Notes: generated from the sequence alone by a model not told the origin. A DNA stretch of 64,000 bases from DASPWW01 sp963756745 (GCA_963756745.1 CAVWOU010000014.1:53866-117865), one strand, 5' to 3'. Shown: positions 48,104 through 56,998, numbered from the stretch's first letter. Program-made: numbers and translations.

Positions 48104-49780
48104 ATGGCGAAGGCCCCCGAGCAGGCAACCGAGGCGCCGCCGGACGCGGGCAAGGGTGCCGTTCACGGCGGCAGGCTGGTAGCCCGCACGCTGGCGGCGC
48201 GCGGCGTCACGAAGCTGTTCACCCTCTCGGGCGGCCACCTGTTCTCCATATACGACGGCTGCAAGGACGAGGGGATCGACGTCGTCGACACGCGGCACGA
48301 GCAGGCGGCGACGTGGGCCGCCGAGGGGTGGGCGAAGGCGACACGCGGCGCCGGCGTGTGCGCGCTGACCGCCGGCCCCGGCGTCACCAACGGGATGAGC
48401 GCGATCGCCGGCGCGCAGCAGAACGGAACGCCGCTCGTCGTGCTCGGCGGGCGCGCGCCCGAGATGCGGTGGGGATCGGGCAGCCTCCAGGAGATCGACC
48501 ACGTGCCGTTCGTCTCCCCGCTGACGAAGACGGCGGAGACCGTCAAGGACACGGCGGCGATCCCCGACGCGACGGCACGCGCGATCGACGGCGCGGTCGA
48601 GCTCCCGAGCGGGCCGACGTTCGTCGACTACCCGCTCGACGTCGTGTTCATGGAGGCCGAGGCCGAGGTCCCCCCGGCGCCCGACCGCGAAGAAGGCCCG
48701 GTCGCCGAGGACGCCGAGCGCGCGGCGTCGATCCTCGCCGAGGCGGAGCGTCCGGCGATCATGGCCGGCACGAACGTGTACTGGGCGCGCGGCGAGGGGG
48801 AGCTCCGCCAGCTCGCCGAGGCGATCGGGATCCCCGTGTTCCTGAACGGGATGGGTCGCGGGTGCCTGCCGGCCGACCACGAGCTCGCGTTCAGCCGCGC
48901 CCGCGGCCGGGGCCTCAAGGAGGCCGACGTGGCGCTCGTCGTCGGCGTGCCGCTCGACTTCCGGCTCGGGTTCGGTGGCGCCATCGGCGAGGAGACCCGC
49001 CTCGTTCAGCTCGACTCGGCGGCGAGCCGCCTTCGCGCCACCCGCCAGCCGGAGGTGGCGCTGGTCGGCGACATCGCCGCGACGTTGCGCGCGATCCGCG
49101 AGGCGGCGGCCGCGGCCGGCGCCGGCCCCGAGCGGACTCGAGCCTGGGTCGAGAGCCTGCGCGAGACGGAGACGGAGAAGCGCGCGGAGGAGAAGGGAGA
49201 CTTCGACGACGATCGCGCGCCGCTCCACCCGCTTCGCGTCTACCGCGAGCTTCGCGAGGTCCTGGACCGCGACGCGATCGTGATCGGCGACGGCGGCGAC
49301 TTCGTCTCCTACGCCGGCCGCGTGATCGAGACCTACGAGCCGGGGTGCTGGATGGACCCGGGGCCGTACGGTTGCCTCGGCGCCGGGCCGGGGCAGGCGA
49401 TCGGCGCCAAGATCGCGCACCCGGAGCGCCAGGTGTGCGTGCTGCTCGGCGACGGAGCGTTCGGGTTCTCGGGCCTCGAGTTCGACACCATGGTCCGCCA
49501 CGGTCTGCCCGTCGTAGGAGTGGTGGGCAACAACGGGATCTGGGCGCTCGAGAAGCACCCGATGGAATTCCTGTACGGGTACTCGCTCGCCGCCGAGCTT
49601 CAACAGGGGGCGCGCTACGACCAGGTCGTCGAGGCGCTCGGCGGGCACGGCGAGCTGGTCCGCGAGCCGAGCGAGTTGCGCCCTTCGCTCGAGCGTGCGT
49701 TCGAGTCCGGCAAGCCGGCGCTCGTCAACGTGCTCACCGACCCGAGCGTCGTGTATCCGCGCAGGGCCGTGCTGGCGTAA
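48104..49780 (+). CDS. TPP-dependent acetolactate synthase-like enzyme (IlvG-like)
   Basis: 558 residues. All three TPP-enzyme domains are present. The N-terminal LFTLSGGHLFSIYDGCKDEG and DTRHEQAATWAAEGWAK contain the TPP-activating Glu, and the pattern matches Mycobacterium IlvG more than classical IlvB. The C-terminal TPP motif runs from GDGAFGFSGLEF to VVGNNGIW (about 449-480). Members can be acetolactate synthases or 2-hydroxyacyl-CoA lyases; no small regulatory subunit (ilvN) is nearby, so a role in branched-chain amino-acid synthesis is not certain. Own leaderless-type promoter. Confidence 0.86.
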   Translation: MAKAPEQATEAPPDAGKGAVHGGRLVARTLAARGVTKLFTLSGGHLFSIYDGCKDEGIDVVDTRHEQAATWAAEGWAKATRGAGVCALTAGPGVTNGMSAIAGAQQNGTPLVVLGGRAPEMRWGSGSLQEIDHVPFVSPLTKTAETVKDTAAIPDATARAIDGAVELPSGPTFVDYPLDVVFMEAEAEVPPAPDREEGPVAEDAERAASILAEAERPAIMAGTNVYWARGEGELRQLAEAIGIPVFLNGMGRGCLPADHELAFSRARGRGLKEADVALVVGVPLDFRLGFGGAIGEETRLVQLDSAASRLRATRQPEVALVGDIAATLRAIREAAAAAGAGPERTRAWVESLRETETEKRAEEKGDFDDDRAPLHPLRVYRELREVLDRDAIVIGDGGDFVSYAGRVIETYEPGCWMDPGPYGCLGAGPGQAIGAKIAHPERQVCVLLGDGAFGFSGLEFDTMVRHGLPVVGVVGNNGIWALEKHPMEFLYGYSLAAELQQGARYDQVVEALGGHGELVREPSELRPSLERAFESGKPALVNVLTDPSVVYPRRAVLA

Positions 49781-49799
49781 GCGACGCCTGGGAGCTCCG

Positions 49800-50030
49800 C
49801 TAGGTCCGCCTTCCCTTCTTCCTCTTCTCCCCGCCCTGGTCGCGGGGTGGAAACTTCTTGCGCTCCTCGGGCGTCATCTGCCTGATCGTCAAGCTGCCGT
49901 CGGCGACCTGCTCGCGGACCAGCTTCAGCTTCTCCTCGCGGCGCTTCTGCTGACGCTTGGCCGTTGGGCTCGATCCCTTCTTGGGGCGCTTCGGCTCCTT
50001 CGACTTCGAGTCGTCGGGGGGCGAAGTCAC
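49800..50030 (-). CDS. Lysine-rich small protein
   Basis: 76 residues from GTG 50030. Very basic and probably disordered: KRPKKGSSPTAKRQQKRREE and a PPRDQGGEKRKKGRRT end, with a short central helix (LKLVREQVADGSLTIRQMTP). No domain recognised. The start overlaps the stop of the phosphatase gene by 4 nt (GTGA), so it is the second gene of that operon. Could bind RNA or DNA. Its 3' end converges with the IlvG-like gene at 20 nt distance. Confidence 0.6.
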   Translation of the reverse strand: MTSPPDDSKSKEPKRPKKGSSPTAKRQQKRREEKLKLVREQVADGSLTIRQMTPEERKKFPPRDQGGEKRKKGRRT

Positions 50031-50983
50031 GTCAGAACCGCCTCCGCGGTTTCGAGCGCGGCACCGTAGAGGATGTCGTGCTCGGAGACCTCGATCTCGG
50101 CGAGGTCGAAGGCGCGCATCAGCTGGATCATGATCACAACCCCGGCAACGATCGTCGGCGCCCGGTCGGGGTGAAGGCCGGGGACTCGGCGGCGATCGCC
50201 GAGCGGCATCGAGGACAGCTCCGAGCACATTCGCTGGATCGAGCCGAGCCCGAGGCGATGGCCCTGCACGGCCTCGGGGTCGTACGGAACGAGCTCGAGG
50301 TCGATCGCCGCCAGCGAGGTGGGCGTGCCGGCGACGCCGATCCCGTGGTGCGCCTCGGGTCGTTCGTGGACCGGAAGCTCGGCGTCGATCAGCCCGCGAA
50401 CGTCGGCGGCCAGGTCCTCGAGCTCCGACGCGCCGGGCGGGTCGCTGCGCAGGTATCTCTCCGTGTGGCGGACCGTGCCGCACTGGAGCGAGCTCGAAGA
50501 GACCACGACGGGGCCGCTCCCGGCGATCACCTCGGTGCTCCCGCCGCCGATGTCGATCACGAGGGTTCCGTCCGAGGACCCGCCTTCGCAGCACGACCCC
50601 TGGAAGGTGAGCTGGGCCTCGTCCTCGCCGCTCAGGATCCGGGAGTCGAGCGCGAAGCGCTCGCGAAGCTCGGCGATGAAGGCGTCCGCGTTGCCGGCGT
50701 CTCGCACCGCCGAGGTGGCGATCGCCGTCACGCGGTCGGCGCCGAGCGCCTCGTAGATCTCGATGTACTCGCCGACGACGCCGGCGACCTCGTCGATCGC
50801 GTCGGTGGACAGATTCCTGGAAAGGTCGACGCCGCGGCCCAGCCGTGTCACCGTGCTGCGCCGCTCGACCTCGCGCACGCGCCTACCGTCGACATCAGCC
50901 ACGAGCAGCCGCGTGGAGTTGGTGCCCATGTCGACGACGGCAACCCGTAGCGCGCCCTCCTGGCGGTGGGGACCGATCGTCAC
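50027..50983 (-). CDS. Exopolyphosphatase / guanosine pentaphosphatase family (Ppx/GppA)
   Basis: 318 residues, the short actinobacterial form that lacks the C-terminal HD domain. ASKHA-type phosphate-binding motifs: VAVVDMGTNSTRLLVADV near the N-terminus and LVIDIGGGSTEVI near the middle. It degrades polyphosphate or (p)ppGpp. A start at ATG 50983 is used; GTG starts lie closer to the motif. In related actinobacteria ppx2 follows eno and divIC, so the gene keeps its neighbourhood although a long glycan region now lies between. Divergent from the GT-C gene on the right. Confidence 0.9.
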   Translation of the reverse strand: MTIGPHRQEGALRVAVVDMGTNSTRLLVADVDGRRVREVERRSTVTRLGRGVDLSRNLSTDAIDEVAGVVGEYIEIYEALGADRVTAIATSAVRDAGNADAFIAELRERFALDSRILSGEDEAQLTFQGSCCEGGSSDGTLVIDIGGGSTEVIAGSGPVVVSSSSLQCGTVRHTERYLRSDPPGASELEDLAADVRGLIDAELPVHERPEAHHGIGVAGTPTSLAAIDLELVPYDPEAVQGHRLGLGSIQRMCSELSSMPLGDRRRVPGLHPDRAPTIVAGVVIMIQLMRAFDLAEIEVSEHDILYGAALETAEAVLT

Positions 50984-51042
50984 GGCGCAATCCTACGAAG
51001 TGGGGTCGCTGGATGTTTGATGCCCGCCTCCTCCAGCGCCTC

Positions 51043-51048
51043 TACACT
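51043..51048 (+). promoter_or_regulatory. -10 element (TACACT) of the third GT-C gene
   Basis: TACACT ends 6 nt before the GTG at 51055. This is the basis for preferring that start over the ATG at 51013. Confidence 0.45.
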
Positions 51049-51054
51049 CGCGCG

Positions 51055-52800
51055 GTGAGCCGCGCACGGGGGATCCCACCCGCGCTTCGAGGTCGCGCGG
51101 GGATCGCCGCGATCGTGGCCCTGGGCCTCGCCTGGGGCCTGCTGATGCATGCGATTGGATGGGCGCAGTCGTCGTTCTACGCCCAGGCACGGGCGCTCAG
51201 CCACGGCGAGACGAAGATCGACCGCTGGCACTGGGAGACGGGCGACAAGGCGTGGATCGACCGGCACTACTACTCCGTCAAGGCCCCGGGTCTCGCGGCG
51301 ATGACGCTGCCGGTCTACGAAGGGCTCGACGCGGTCGGCGCCAAGGCTGTGGCGCGCGACGCCGCCGCCAACGCGCGGGACACCGATCATCCCCGGTGGA
51401 CGTTCGCGTCCGGCACCGAGCCGCCTTACGAGTACCTCGGGTACAGTCGCGCCCGCGCGCACCGCGTGTGGGACCGGATCGAGGCGGGAGCGCCGATGGT
51501 GTGGGCGCTGACGCTGTTCGGAGCCGTACTCCCGGCGATCGGCCTGCTCTTCGCCGTGCGCTCGGTGGCCGACCGGATCGAGCCCGGGTACGGGACCGCC
51601 GCGGCGATCACGCTTGGGCTGGGGTCGATCGTGATGGTTTTCGCCGCCGAGTACTTCGCACACGTGATCGCAGCCGGTCTCGGGTTCGCGGCGTTCGCGT
51701 TGTTGTTCCGTGAGCGCGAGCGCGGCGCCGCGAGGCTCGGCCTGGTCGGGGCCGCCGGGCTCGCGGCGGGGCTGGCCGTCAGCTTCGAGTATCCGCTCGG
51801 CCTCGTCGGCGCGATCCTGTTCGTGTATGCGCTGGGCGGACCCGGTGGCCGGCTCGCTCGCGGCGCCACGTATCTGGGCGGGGCGATCGCCGGTGCCGCG
51901 CCGGCTCTGCTCTACAACTGGTGGTCGCTCGGCTCGCCGCTGCGGTTTGCGTACTCGGACGCGGTCGCGGTTCCCGGCTACACCGGGCACGACGAGCTCG
52001 GGCTCAACGACGACGGCCTGTTCGGAATCTCGCTGCCTCGCCCCGAGTCGGCGTTCGATCTCCTGTTCGCCAGTCGCGGCCTGCTGGCGCTGACCCCGGT
52101 GATCGCGATGGCGCTCGTCGGCGTGTACTTCATGCACCGCAAGGGTCGCGTCACCGAGGCCCGCGTGATCGCCGCGATCGCCGCCGTGTACTTCATCTAC
52201 AACGCTGGCTACTGGATCCCGTTCGGCGGCGGGACCCTTGGGCCGCGCTTCTTCATTCCCGCGCTGCCCTTCCTCGCGCTCGGACTGGCGTGCGCCTACC
52301 GGCGAATGCCGGCGCTGACGATCGCACTCGCGATCCCGTCGGTGATCCTCATGACCGTTGGAACGTTGACGTTCCCGCTGATCGGCCAGCACGGCGTCGC
52401 CGAGCTGGTCGACCGCTGGCGCACCGGCGCGCTCGAGCACACCGTGCTCACGGTCCTCGGGGTGAGCGACGCGTGGCTCGCGGTGGCGCCCGTGCTGCTC
52501 GCGGTAGCCGCCGCCGCGGCGCTCGCGGTCGTCGCGACGCCACGCACGCGAATCGGGGACGTCCGCACCGCGCTCAAGGCGGTGCTCGCGTGGGCCATCG
52601 TCGCGACCGTCGGCCCGACGCTGGCGGGCGACCCGGTCACCCCGTTGAACGGCGGGGGCCGGGCCCTGTCGCTGATCGCTTTCGCCGCGTGCCTGGCGAT
52701 GGCTACGCTGCTCTCGATGCGCTACTGGGAGCGACGACGCGAGCGCGAGCCCGAGCGGATGCCCGTCGCCGACGAGCCGGTCGGCGAGCCGATCTCGTAG
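51055..52800 (+). CDS. GT-C-like polytopic membrane protein, third copy
   Basis: 581 residues from GTG 51055 (ATG 51013 is the alternative and would add a charged 14-residue start). At least ten hydrophobic helices. The first external loop has DRWHWETGDKAWIDRHYYSV, with acidic and His residues as in GT-C enzymes. A C-terminal cytosolic tail is acidic. Substrates unknown. Its 3' end overlaps the convergent GT-C gene by 79 nt, which is unusual. Not adjacent to the first glycan cluster but of the same functional class. Confidence 0.68.
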   Translation: MSRARGIPPALRGRAGIAAIVALGLAWGLLMHAIGWAQSSFYAQARALSHGETKIDRWHWETGDKAWIDRHYYSVKAPGLAAMTLPVYEGLDAVGAKAVARDAAANARDTDHPRWTFASGTEPPYEYLGYSRARAHRVWDRIEAGAPMVWALTLFGAVLPAIGLLFAVRSVADRIEPGYGTAAAITLGLGSIVMVFAAEYFAHVIAAGLGFAAFALLFRERERGAARLGLVGAAGLAAGLAVSFEYPLGLVGAILFVYALGGPGGRLARGATYLGGAIAGAAPALLYNWWSLGSPLRFAYSDAVAVPGYTGHDELGLNDDGLFGISLPRPESAFDLLFASRGLLALTPVIAMALVGVYFMHRKGRVTEARVIAAIAAVYFIYNAGYWIPFGGGTLGPRFFIPALPFLALGLACAYRRMPALTIALAIPSVILMTVGTLTFPLIGQHGVAELVDRWRTGALEHTVLTVLGVSDAWLAVAPVLLAVAAAAALAVVATPRTRIGDVRTALKAVLAWAIVATVGPTLAGDPVTPLNGGGRALSLIAFAACLAMATLLSMRYWERRREREPERMPVADEPVGEPIS

Positions 52801-54482
52801 ACGATCACGTTCCCCTCGTGGCGGCGGGTGACGCCGAGGCCGTCGATCGGGGAATGGCTGCCACGCCGCCATCTCGCCCTGCGGGTTCGGCGCGGGTGGA
52901 TCACGACGCTGCGGACTCCGAGGCGGCGCAGGTAGGAGGTGCTCCGAGGGTCGGGAAACCTACGCGCCCGCTCGATCACGCGCGCGGTGAACGCCGGGTT
53001 CGTGCTCGAGCGACCGTTGATCATGTCGGGGAACCCGTCGGTCGACCACAGCAGATAGCGGCGGTTGTCCTCGGGACGCTCCGCGGGCAGGTGGAGCTGG
53101 GGTGCAGCGATCGCCGAGATGTCAGCCGGCGGGCCCGGCGGGCTCGGCTGGGCGGCGTTGTCAAAGGGATCGAATGGGAGCCCGCGTCCCTCGACGGCGA
53201 CGGCGAGCGCAAGCACCGCGGCCAGCGCGACGGGCGCGGCGGCCGCCAGGCGCGGGGTGCGCACGGTCTCGCTCACGGCGAGCGCCCGCATCGCGCGCTC
53301 GGTTCCCGCCGCCGCCAGCAACGCGAGGCCGAGCGAGGAGAAGGTGACGAGGCGGCCGGGTGTCCTGATCCCCTCCCACCCGGGGAGCACCTCGTAGATC
53401 ACGCGATACGGCCACAGCAGCCCGTCCCGCTCCTGAAAGCCGAGCGCGAGCACGGAGACGATCACGACGCCGGCGCCGAGCGCGATCCGCAGCCGGCGCG
53501 GATAGCTGGACGACCACATCCCGGCGATCGCCAGGGCCAGTATCAAGAGCCCCGGAAACAGGGTCTTCTCCGGGACGTTGGCAAGGCCGTCGCGGATCGC
53601 CTCGGTGGCCTTTCCCCACACGAGGTTCTCGTCCGGGGCGACCAGAAACAGCTGGGGACCACCGGAGTAGGTGTCGACCTCGGCCGGCCCGCGGGTCGCC
53701 TCGGGATACTCATCCGCGACGCGCATGTATGGGCGGCTGATCACTGCGGCGGTGGCGATGAACAGCGCCGCGCCGACGGCCGTGGCGATCACAAGGCGGC
53801 GGTCGAGCGCCGGGCGCCCCCGCCGCACCCACACGACGGCCGCGATCAGCGCGAGAACGGCGAGGAGGTAGGCCAGCGGGAGCCCGAGCGAGAACCCGAT
53901 CAGCAGCTGCCACGTCGCGACCGCGAATCCGGCGAACACGACCCACGGCCGCCGCAGGCGATAGCCGCGCAGACCGATCGCGAACGCGAGCGGGATGCCG
54001 CCGCTCGAGATCACGTGCATGTGTCCGTCCTGCTCCAGCCGGAAGGGCGCGAAGGCGAATGCCGCGCCCGCGACGAGGGCGCCGGCGGGGCCGATCCCGA
54101 GCTCGCGCGCGAGCAGATAGGCGCCGAGGAAGGCGAGCGCGTACGCGAACAGGAACAGCACGTCGTAGCGCACGATCGCGGCCTCGCTTCCCGAGCCGAT
54201 CAGGCCCGCGGGCGCGTAGCCGAGTAGCGCATCGGAGAACGCGAGCGTGTCCGCGAGCGGCCAGAACTGGTTCGACTGGAAGAAGTCGAGCGGCTGGTGG
54301 GTCAGCGCGTAGCCGCCCCACCCGACCTGCCACGCCTGGACGAGCGGGTCGCCGAGGTCCTTCGGCACGTCCTCTCCCAGGTTGAGGACGAGCGGCCAGT
54401 TCATCACCACCGAGGCGACGACCGCGCCGAGCGCGACGAGGATCAGCTCGCGGGCACTGACTTCCAGGCGAGTGCCGGCCAT
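52722..54482 (-). CDS. GT-C-like polytopic membrane protein, fourth copy
   Basis: 586 residues with about 11 hydrophobic helices. The first loop carries LGDPLVQAWQVGWGGYALTH (about 42-61), and the Asp sits as in GT-C enzymes. The loop GHMHVISSGG and the external C-terminal part (LHLPAERPEDNRRYLLWSTD) are typical of the group. ATG 54482 is the start. The last ~25 codons overlap the convergent gene and read Arg-rich, so the true end may be altered by a small mutation. It is followed upstream on the same strand by a sulfotransferase gene; the gap is 38 nt. Confidence 0.7.
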   Translation of the reverse strand: MAGTRLEVSARELILVALGAVVASVVMNWPLVLNLGEDVPKDLGDPLVQAWQVGWGGYALTHQPLDFFQSNQFWPLADTLAFSDALLGYAPAGLIGSGSEAAIVRYDVLFLFAYALAFLGAYLLARELGIGPAGALVAGAAFAFAPFRLEQDGHMHVISSGGIPLAFAIGLRGYRLRRPWVVFAGFAVATWQLLIGFSLGLPLAYLLAVLALIAAVVWVRRGRPALDRRLVIATAVGAALFIATAAVISRPYMRVADEYPEATRGPAEVDTYSGGPQLFLVAPDENLVWGKATEAIRDGLANVPEKTLFPGLLILALAIAGMWSSSYPRRLRIALGAGVVIVSVLALGFQERDGLLWPYRVIYEVLPGWEGIRTPGRLVTFSSLGLALLAAAGTERAMRALAVSETVRTPRLAAAAPVALAAVLALAVAVEGRGLPFDPFDNAAQPSPPGPPADISAIAAPQLHLPAERPEDNRRYLLWSTDGFPDMINGRSSTNPAFTARVIERARRFPDPRSTSYLRRLGVRSVVIHPRRTRRARWRRGSHSPIDGLGVTRRHEGNVIVYEIGSPTGSSATGIRSGSRSRRRSQ

Positions 54483-54520
54483 CGGACGGGGATCCTGTCA
54501 GCCGGGGGATCGCGGGGGCG

Positions 54521-55513
54521 CTAGGCGCGCTCAGCGCGCCCGTCCGCCCAGGGATCGATCGCCGATCCCGGCCCGGCCGCGGGGACCGCCGCGTAGTCCG
54601 CCGGGAGCGGATCGGGGTCGGGCCGCGACGCGACACCGTCGGCCGCCATCGCCGCGAGCACTTCGCGATACCGGCGGTCGAGCTCGTCGCGCTCGCCGTC
54701 GGCGAGCTCGGTTCGCCACCGGCCGAGGTGACCGTTCTCGGCCGTCAGCTCGGAGTCGAACACGCGGCGGATCCCCGAGTCCTCGTCGAGCTCGAGGAAC
54801 TCGAGCAGCGCGGCGAGCGAGTCCTCGCGTCGTGTGAGCACGAGCTCCTCGAGCCGCACGGTGTGCACGCGGTCGGCGGGGAGCCGGCGCACCGACGCGT
54901 CGGCGCGGCGAAGGTGACGGTCCCAGCGCTCGAGCGCCTCGGGCGCGGTCTCGGGTCCGAACGGGAGGCCGGCGAGCGAGCAGGCGACGTCGCGCCCGTC
55001 GCGCACCGTGTAGACGAGCTTCATCCGGGGGAACATCCGCAGCAGCTCGGGCGCGAACTGCACGTTGCGCGGGCTCATCTCGACCCAGCGTGGCGCGTCC
55101 TGCTCGAAGGCGATCGGGTCGAACAGCGCGCTGACGAGGTCGCGCGAAGGCGCGACGAGGTCGGGGCGTGGACGCCTGGGAAGCAGGCGGCGGCGGAGCG
55201 GGGCAGCCGCACACGCCGCGAGGAACGCCTCCAGCGCGCGGTCGAATCGATCGCGCGGGATCGTCTTGTACAGCCCGCGCGTGCGCCCCTCGCGGTAGGG
55301 CCGCTGCCACCAGAACTCCCGCATGCGCTTCGCGAACGCGCGCGGCGAGACGCGCCCGGCAATCACGCCCGGCAACCCGAGCTGGTGGGCGTGGAACTTC
55401 ATCTCGCGGGGCAGGTGGGCGACCGCTCGATGCGCGCCGATGAACCCCGCGGTCGCGTGGGTGCCGCTCCGCTGCGTGCCCCCGACGAAGATCGGCTCGT
55501 GGATCGCCGACAC
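54521..55513 (-). CDS. PAPS-dependent sulfotransferase, fourth in the window
   Basis: 330 residues from GTG 55513 (the open frame extends to 55543). PAPS loop PIFVGGTQRSGTHATAGFIG (about 8-27) and 3'-phosphate motif YTVRDGRDVACSLAG (about 155-175) are intact. REFWWQRPYREGRTRGLYKT and IPRDRFDRALEAF are shared with the sulfotransferases of the first cluster, so this is a paralogue. Probably co-transcribed with the GT-C gene downstream of it. Sulfation of a surface glycan is inferred from family and neighbours. Confidence 0.8.
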   Translation of the reverse strand: MSAIHEPIFVGGTQRSGTHATAGFIGAHRAVAHLPREMKFHAHQLGLPGVIAGRVSPRAFAKRMREFWWQRPYREGRTRGLYKTIPRDRFDRALEAFLAACAAAPLRRRLLPRRPRPDLVAPSRDLVSALFDPIAFEQDAPRWVEMSPRNVQFAPELLRMFPRMKLVYTVRDGRDVACSLAGLPFGPETAPEALERWDRHLRRADASVRRLPADRVHTVRLEELVLTRREDSLAALLEFLELDEDSGIRRVFDSELTAENGHLGRWRTELADGERDELDRRYREVLAAMAADGVASRPDPDPLPADYAAVPAAGPGSAIDPWADGRAERA

Positions 55514-55807
55514 GGCGCCAGCGTAGCGGCGATTCGGCGTCAAAGCCGGTGAACCCGGTTGAGCAGTGGGGACGCGGGGGTAAGACTCGCCCGCCTTGGA
55601 GGGACGGCCGCGAGCAAGCGCGCACCGATGGGCGAATCACTCGACCGCGCAAGCCCAAGGGGCGCTCGCTCGACGAGGTCTCGGGGCACAAGGTCGCGGC
55701 GATCTCGCCGCGGCCGGTGCCGCCTGAGCCCGCGGGTTTATCCCTCTCCAGAGCGGGAATCCGAGTTACGGCGGCGGCAAGGCCGCTGCTACATTTGACG
55801 ACTGCGA
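55514..55807. other. Intergenic region before the initiator tRNA
   Basis: 294 nt. An ORF of up to 93 codons runs through to the tRNA, with a central part (RKPKGRSLDEVSGHKVAA) that looks somewhat coding, but it overlaps the tRNA gene and has no support. TACATT at 55790-55795 is a good -10 box for the tRNA. Otherwise nothing was seen. Confidence 0.4.
55790..55795 (+). promoter_or_regulatory. -10 element (TACATT) of tRNA-fMet
   Basis: TACATT ends 12 nt before the first tRNA base, allowing a short 5' leader. No clear -35 box. Confidence 0.45.
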
Positions 55808-55881
55808 CGCGGGGTGGAGCAGTCAGGTAGCTCGCCGGGCTCATAACCCGGAGGTCGCGGGTTCAAATCCCGCCCCCGCTA
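55808..55881 (+). tRNA. Initiator tRNA-fMet (anticodon CAT)
   Basis: 74 nt. Acceptor CGCGGGG opposite CCCCGCT leaves C1-U72 unpaired, as in initiator tRNAs. The anticodon stem CCGGG/CCCGG supplies the three G-C pairs of initiators; the loop CTCATAA has anticodon CAT. T arm GCGGG-TTCAAAT-CCCGC; discriminator A55881; CCA not encoded. Confidence 0.95.
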
Positions 55882-55886
55882 CTACA

Positions 55887-55915
55887 CGAAGCCCCCGCTA
55901 ACTGCGGGGGTTTCG
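55887..55915 (+). terminator. Strong intrinsic terminator after tRNA-fMet
   Basis: CGAAGCCCCCGC pairs with GCGGGGGTTTCG (12 bp, one G-U) around loop TAACT, 5 nt after the tRNA. A stretch of T lies inside the stem end. Confidence 0.85.
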
Positions 55916-55946
55916 CGCTGTCTGGGCCGATGGCCACGATCGTGGG

Positions 55947-55968
55947 CGGGTACCAATCGGGTACCAAT
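55947..55968 (+). repeat. Exact tandem 11-bp repeat next to tRNA-fMet
   Basis: CGGGTACCAAT occurs twice in direct tandem, 65 nt after the tRNA. Similar paired repeats are often seen beside tRNA genes where tyrosine recombinases bind. No integrase gene follows in the window, so an attachment-site role is only a possibility. Confidence 0.6.
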
Positions 55969-55992
55969 CCGATGCTCGGAAAGGAGCGAACG

Positions 55993-56124
55993 ATGAGCGA
56001 CGAGATCGCTGACTTCGCCGACCGCATGGCAGCGAAGCACCGGCGGGGCGAGGACCCGGAGTTCGAGTTCGAGATCGAGTGGGGGCGCTCACCGGGGACG
56101 CGCGGGACGAGTACGTGGCGCTGA
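55993..56124 (+). CDS. Small acidic orphan ORF
   Basis: 43 residues from ATG 55993 with RBS AAAGGAG. Acidic N-terminal helix (MSDEIADFADRMAAKHRRGE) and a short DPEFEFEIEWG stretch. No family recognised. It overlaps the next ORF by 46 nt in another frame; the two together may be one gene broken by a frameshift, since the second ORF continues a similar acidic helical style. Confidence 0.45.
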   Translation: MSDEIADFADRMAAKHRRGEDPEFEFEIEWGRSPGTRGTSTWR

Positions 56125-56384
56125 TGGACGGGCGGATCGCTCACGGCGAGGAGAGGCTGGAGGCGCTCGCCGAGGACAACCGTGTCCTGCTCGCGCTCCT
56201 CGACCTGGTGGAGTCGAGCGACGCCCCGCCCGGCACGACGCTTTGGGAGGCGGGCCAGGCGGGCTACATCGGCGTGATGCAGGTCGTCGAGACGATACGC
56301 GACGCGGTGCCCGACCCGCTAGCGCAGCAGAGTCGGTGGCCCACCAGCGGGCCCGATGAGTTCTGCGGCTGCAACCGGTCTTAG
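56079..56384 (+). CDS. Small helical orphan ORF
   Basis: 101 residues from GTG 56079. Predicted mostly helical: DEYVALMDGRIAHGEERLEA and LAEDNRVLLALLDLVES. No family recognised; resembles small accessory-region proteins. It starts inside the previous ORF and ends 42 nt before the reductase gene, so all three may share a transcript. Confidence 0.45.
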   Translation: MGALTGDARDEYVALMDGRIAHGEERLEALAEDNRVLLALLDLVESSDAPPGTTLWEAGQAGYIGVMQVVETIRDAVPDPLAQQSRWPTSGPDEFCGCNRS

Positions 56385-56425
56385 CCTCAGAACCGACGAT
56401 CGCTCGCGCCGAACGGAGAAAACAG

Positions 56426-56998
56426 ATGGGAAAGATCGCCCTGAGCCAGAACACCTCGCTCGACGGGGTCATGCAGTCGCCGGGCCCCAAGGACGTCCCG
56501 TTCAAGTACAGGGGCTGGGCCGTGGACTTCGACTTCAACTACGAGGAAGAGGTCGGGCTCGAGCAGGCGCAGAACTCCGAGGCCCTCCTGCTCGGACGGG
56601 TCACCTACGAGGCCATGCAGGCCTTCTGGCCCACGGCGGAAGGCCAGCTCGCCGACAGGCTGAACGAGTTGCCGAAGTACGTCGTCTCCTCGACGCTCAC
56701 GGACCCGGCCTGGAACGCGACCGTGCTGGGCGACGACTGGCGGGGGGAAGTGGCCAGGCTGCGGAAGGAGCTCGACGGCGACATCCTCGTCTATGGCAGC
56801 CTCCGCCTCTCGCAGGCACTGATCGGGATGGGGCTGGTGGACGAGCTGCGCCTACTGGTCTATCCGCTCGTGCTCGGTGCCGGAGCTCGCCTGTTCGCGG
56901 AGACGCAGGACAAGATCGCGCTGCGCCTGGTCGAATCGCGTCCGCTCGGGGGAGGCGTGGTGAACATGGTCTATGCACCTGCCACGACGGACGGGTGA
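56426..56998 (+). CDS. RibD C-terminal / dihydrofolate reductase-like protein
   Basis: 190 residues with a good start (ATG 56426). The RibD_C/YyaP fold: KIALSQNTSLDGVM at the N-terminus, LLGRVTYEAMQAFWPTA for cofactor binding, LPKYVVSSTLTDPAW, and the C-terminal DELRLLVYPLVLGAGARLFA. NADPH-dependent reductase of unknown substrate; the family is very common in actinobacterial accessory regions. The stop shares bases with a short downstream ORF. Confidence 0.85.
   Translation: MGKIALSQNTSLDGVMQSPGPKDVPFKYRGWAVDFDFNYEEEVGLEQAQNSEALLLGRVTYEAMQAFWPTAEGQLADRLNELPKYVVSSTLTDPAWNATVLGDDWRGEVARLRKELDGDILVYGSLRLSQALIGMGLVDELRLLVYPLVLGAGARLFAETQDKIALRLVESRPLGGGVVNMVYAPATTDG

Noticed and set aside
51921..54227. 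768-codon plus-strand ORF across two GT-C genes
   Set aside because: Runs through one gene out of frame and another antisense; Arg/Gly-rich without any domain.
55549..55830. 93-codon plus-strand ORF before tRNA-fMet
   Set aside because: It overlaps the tRNA gene and has no recognisable homology.
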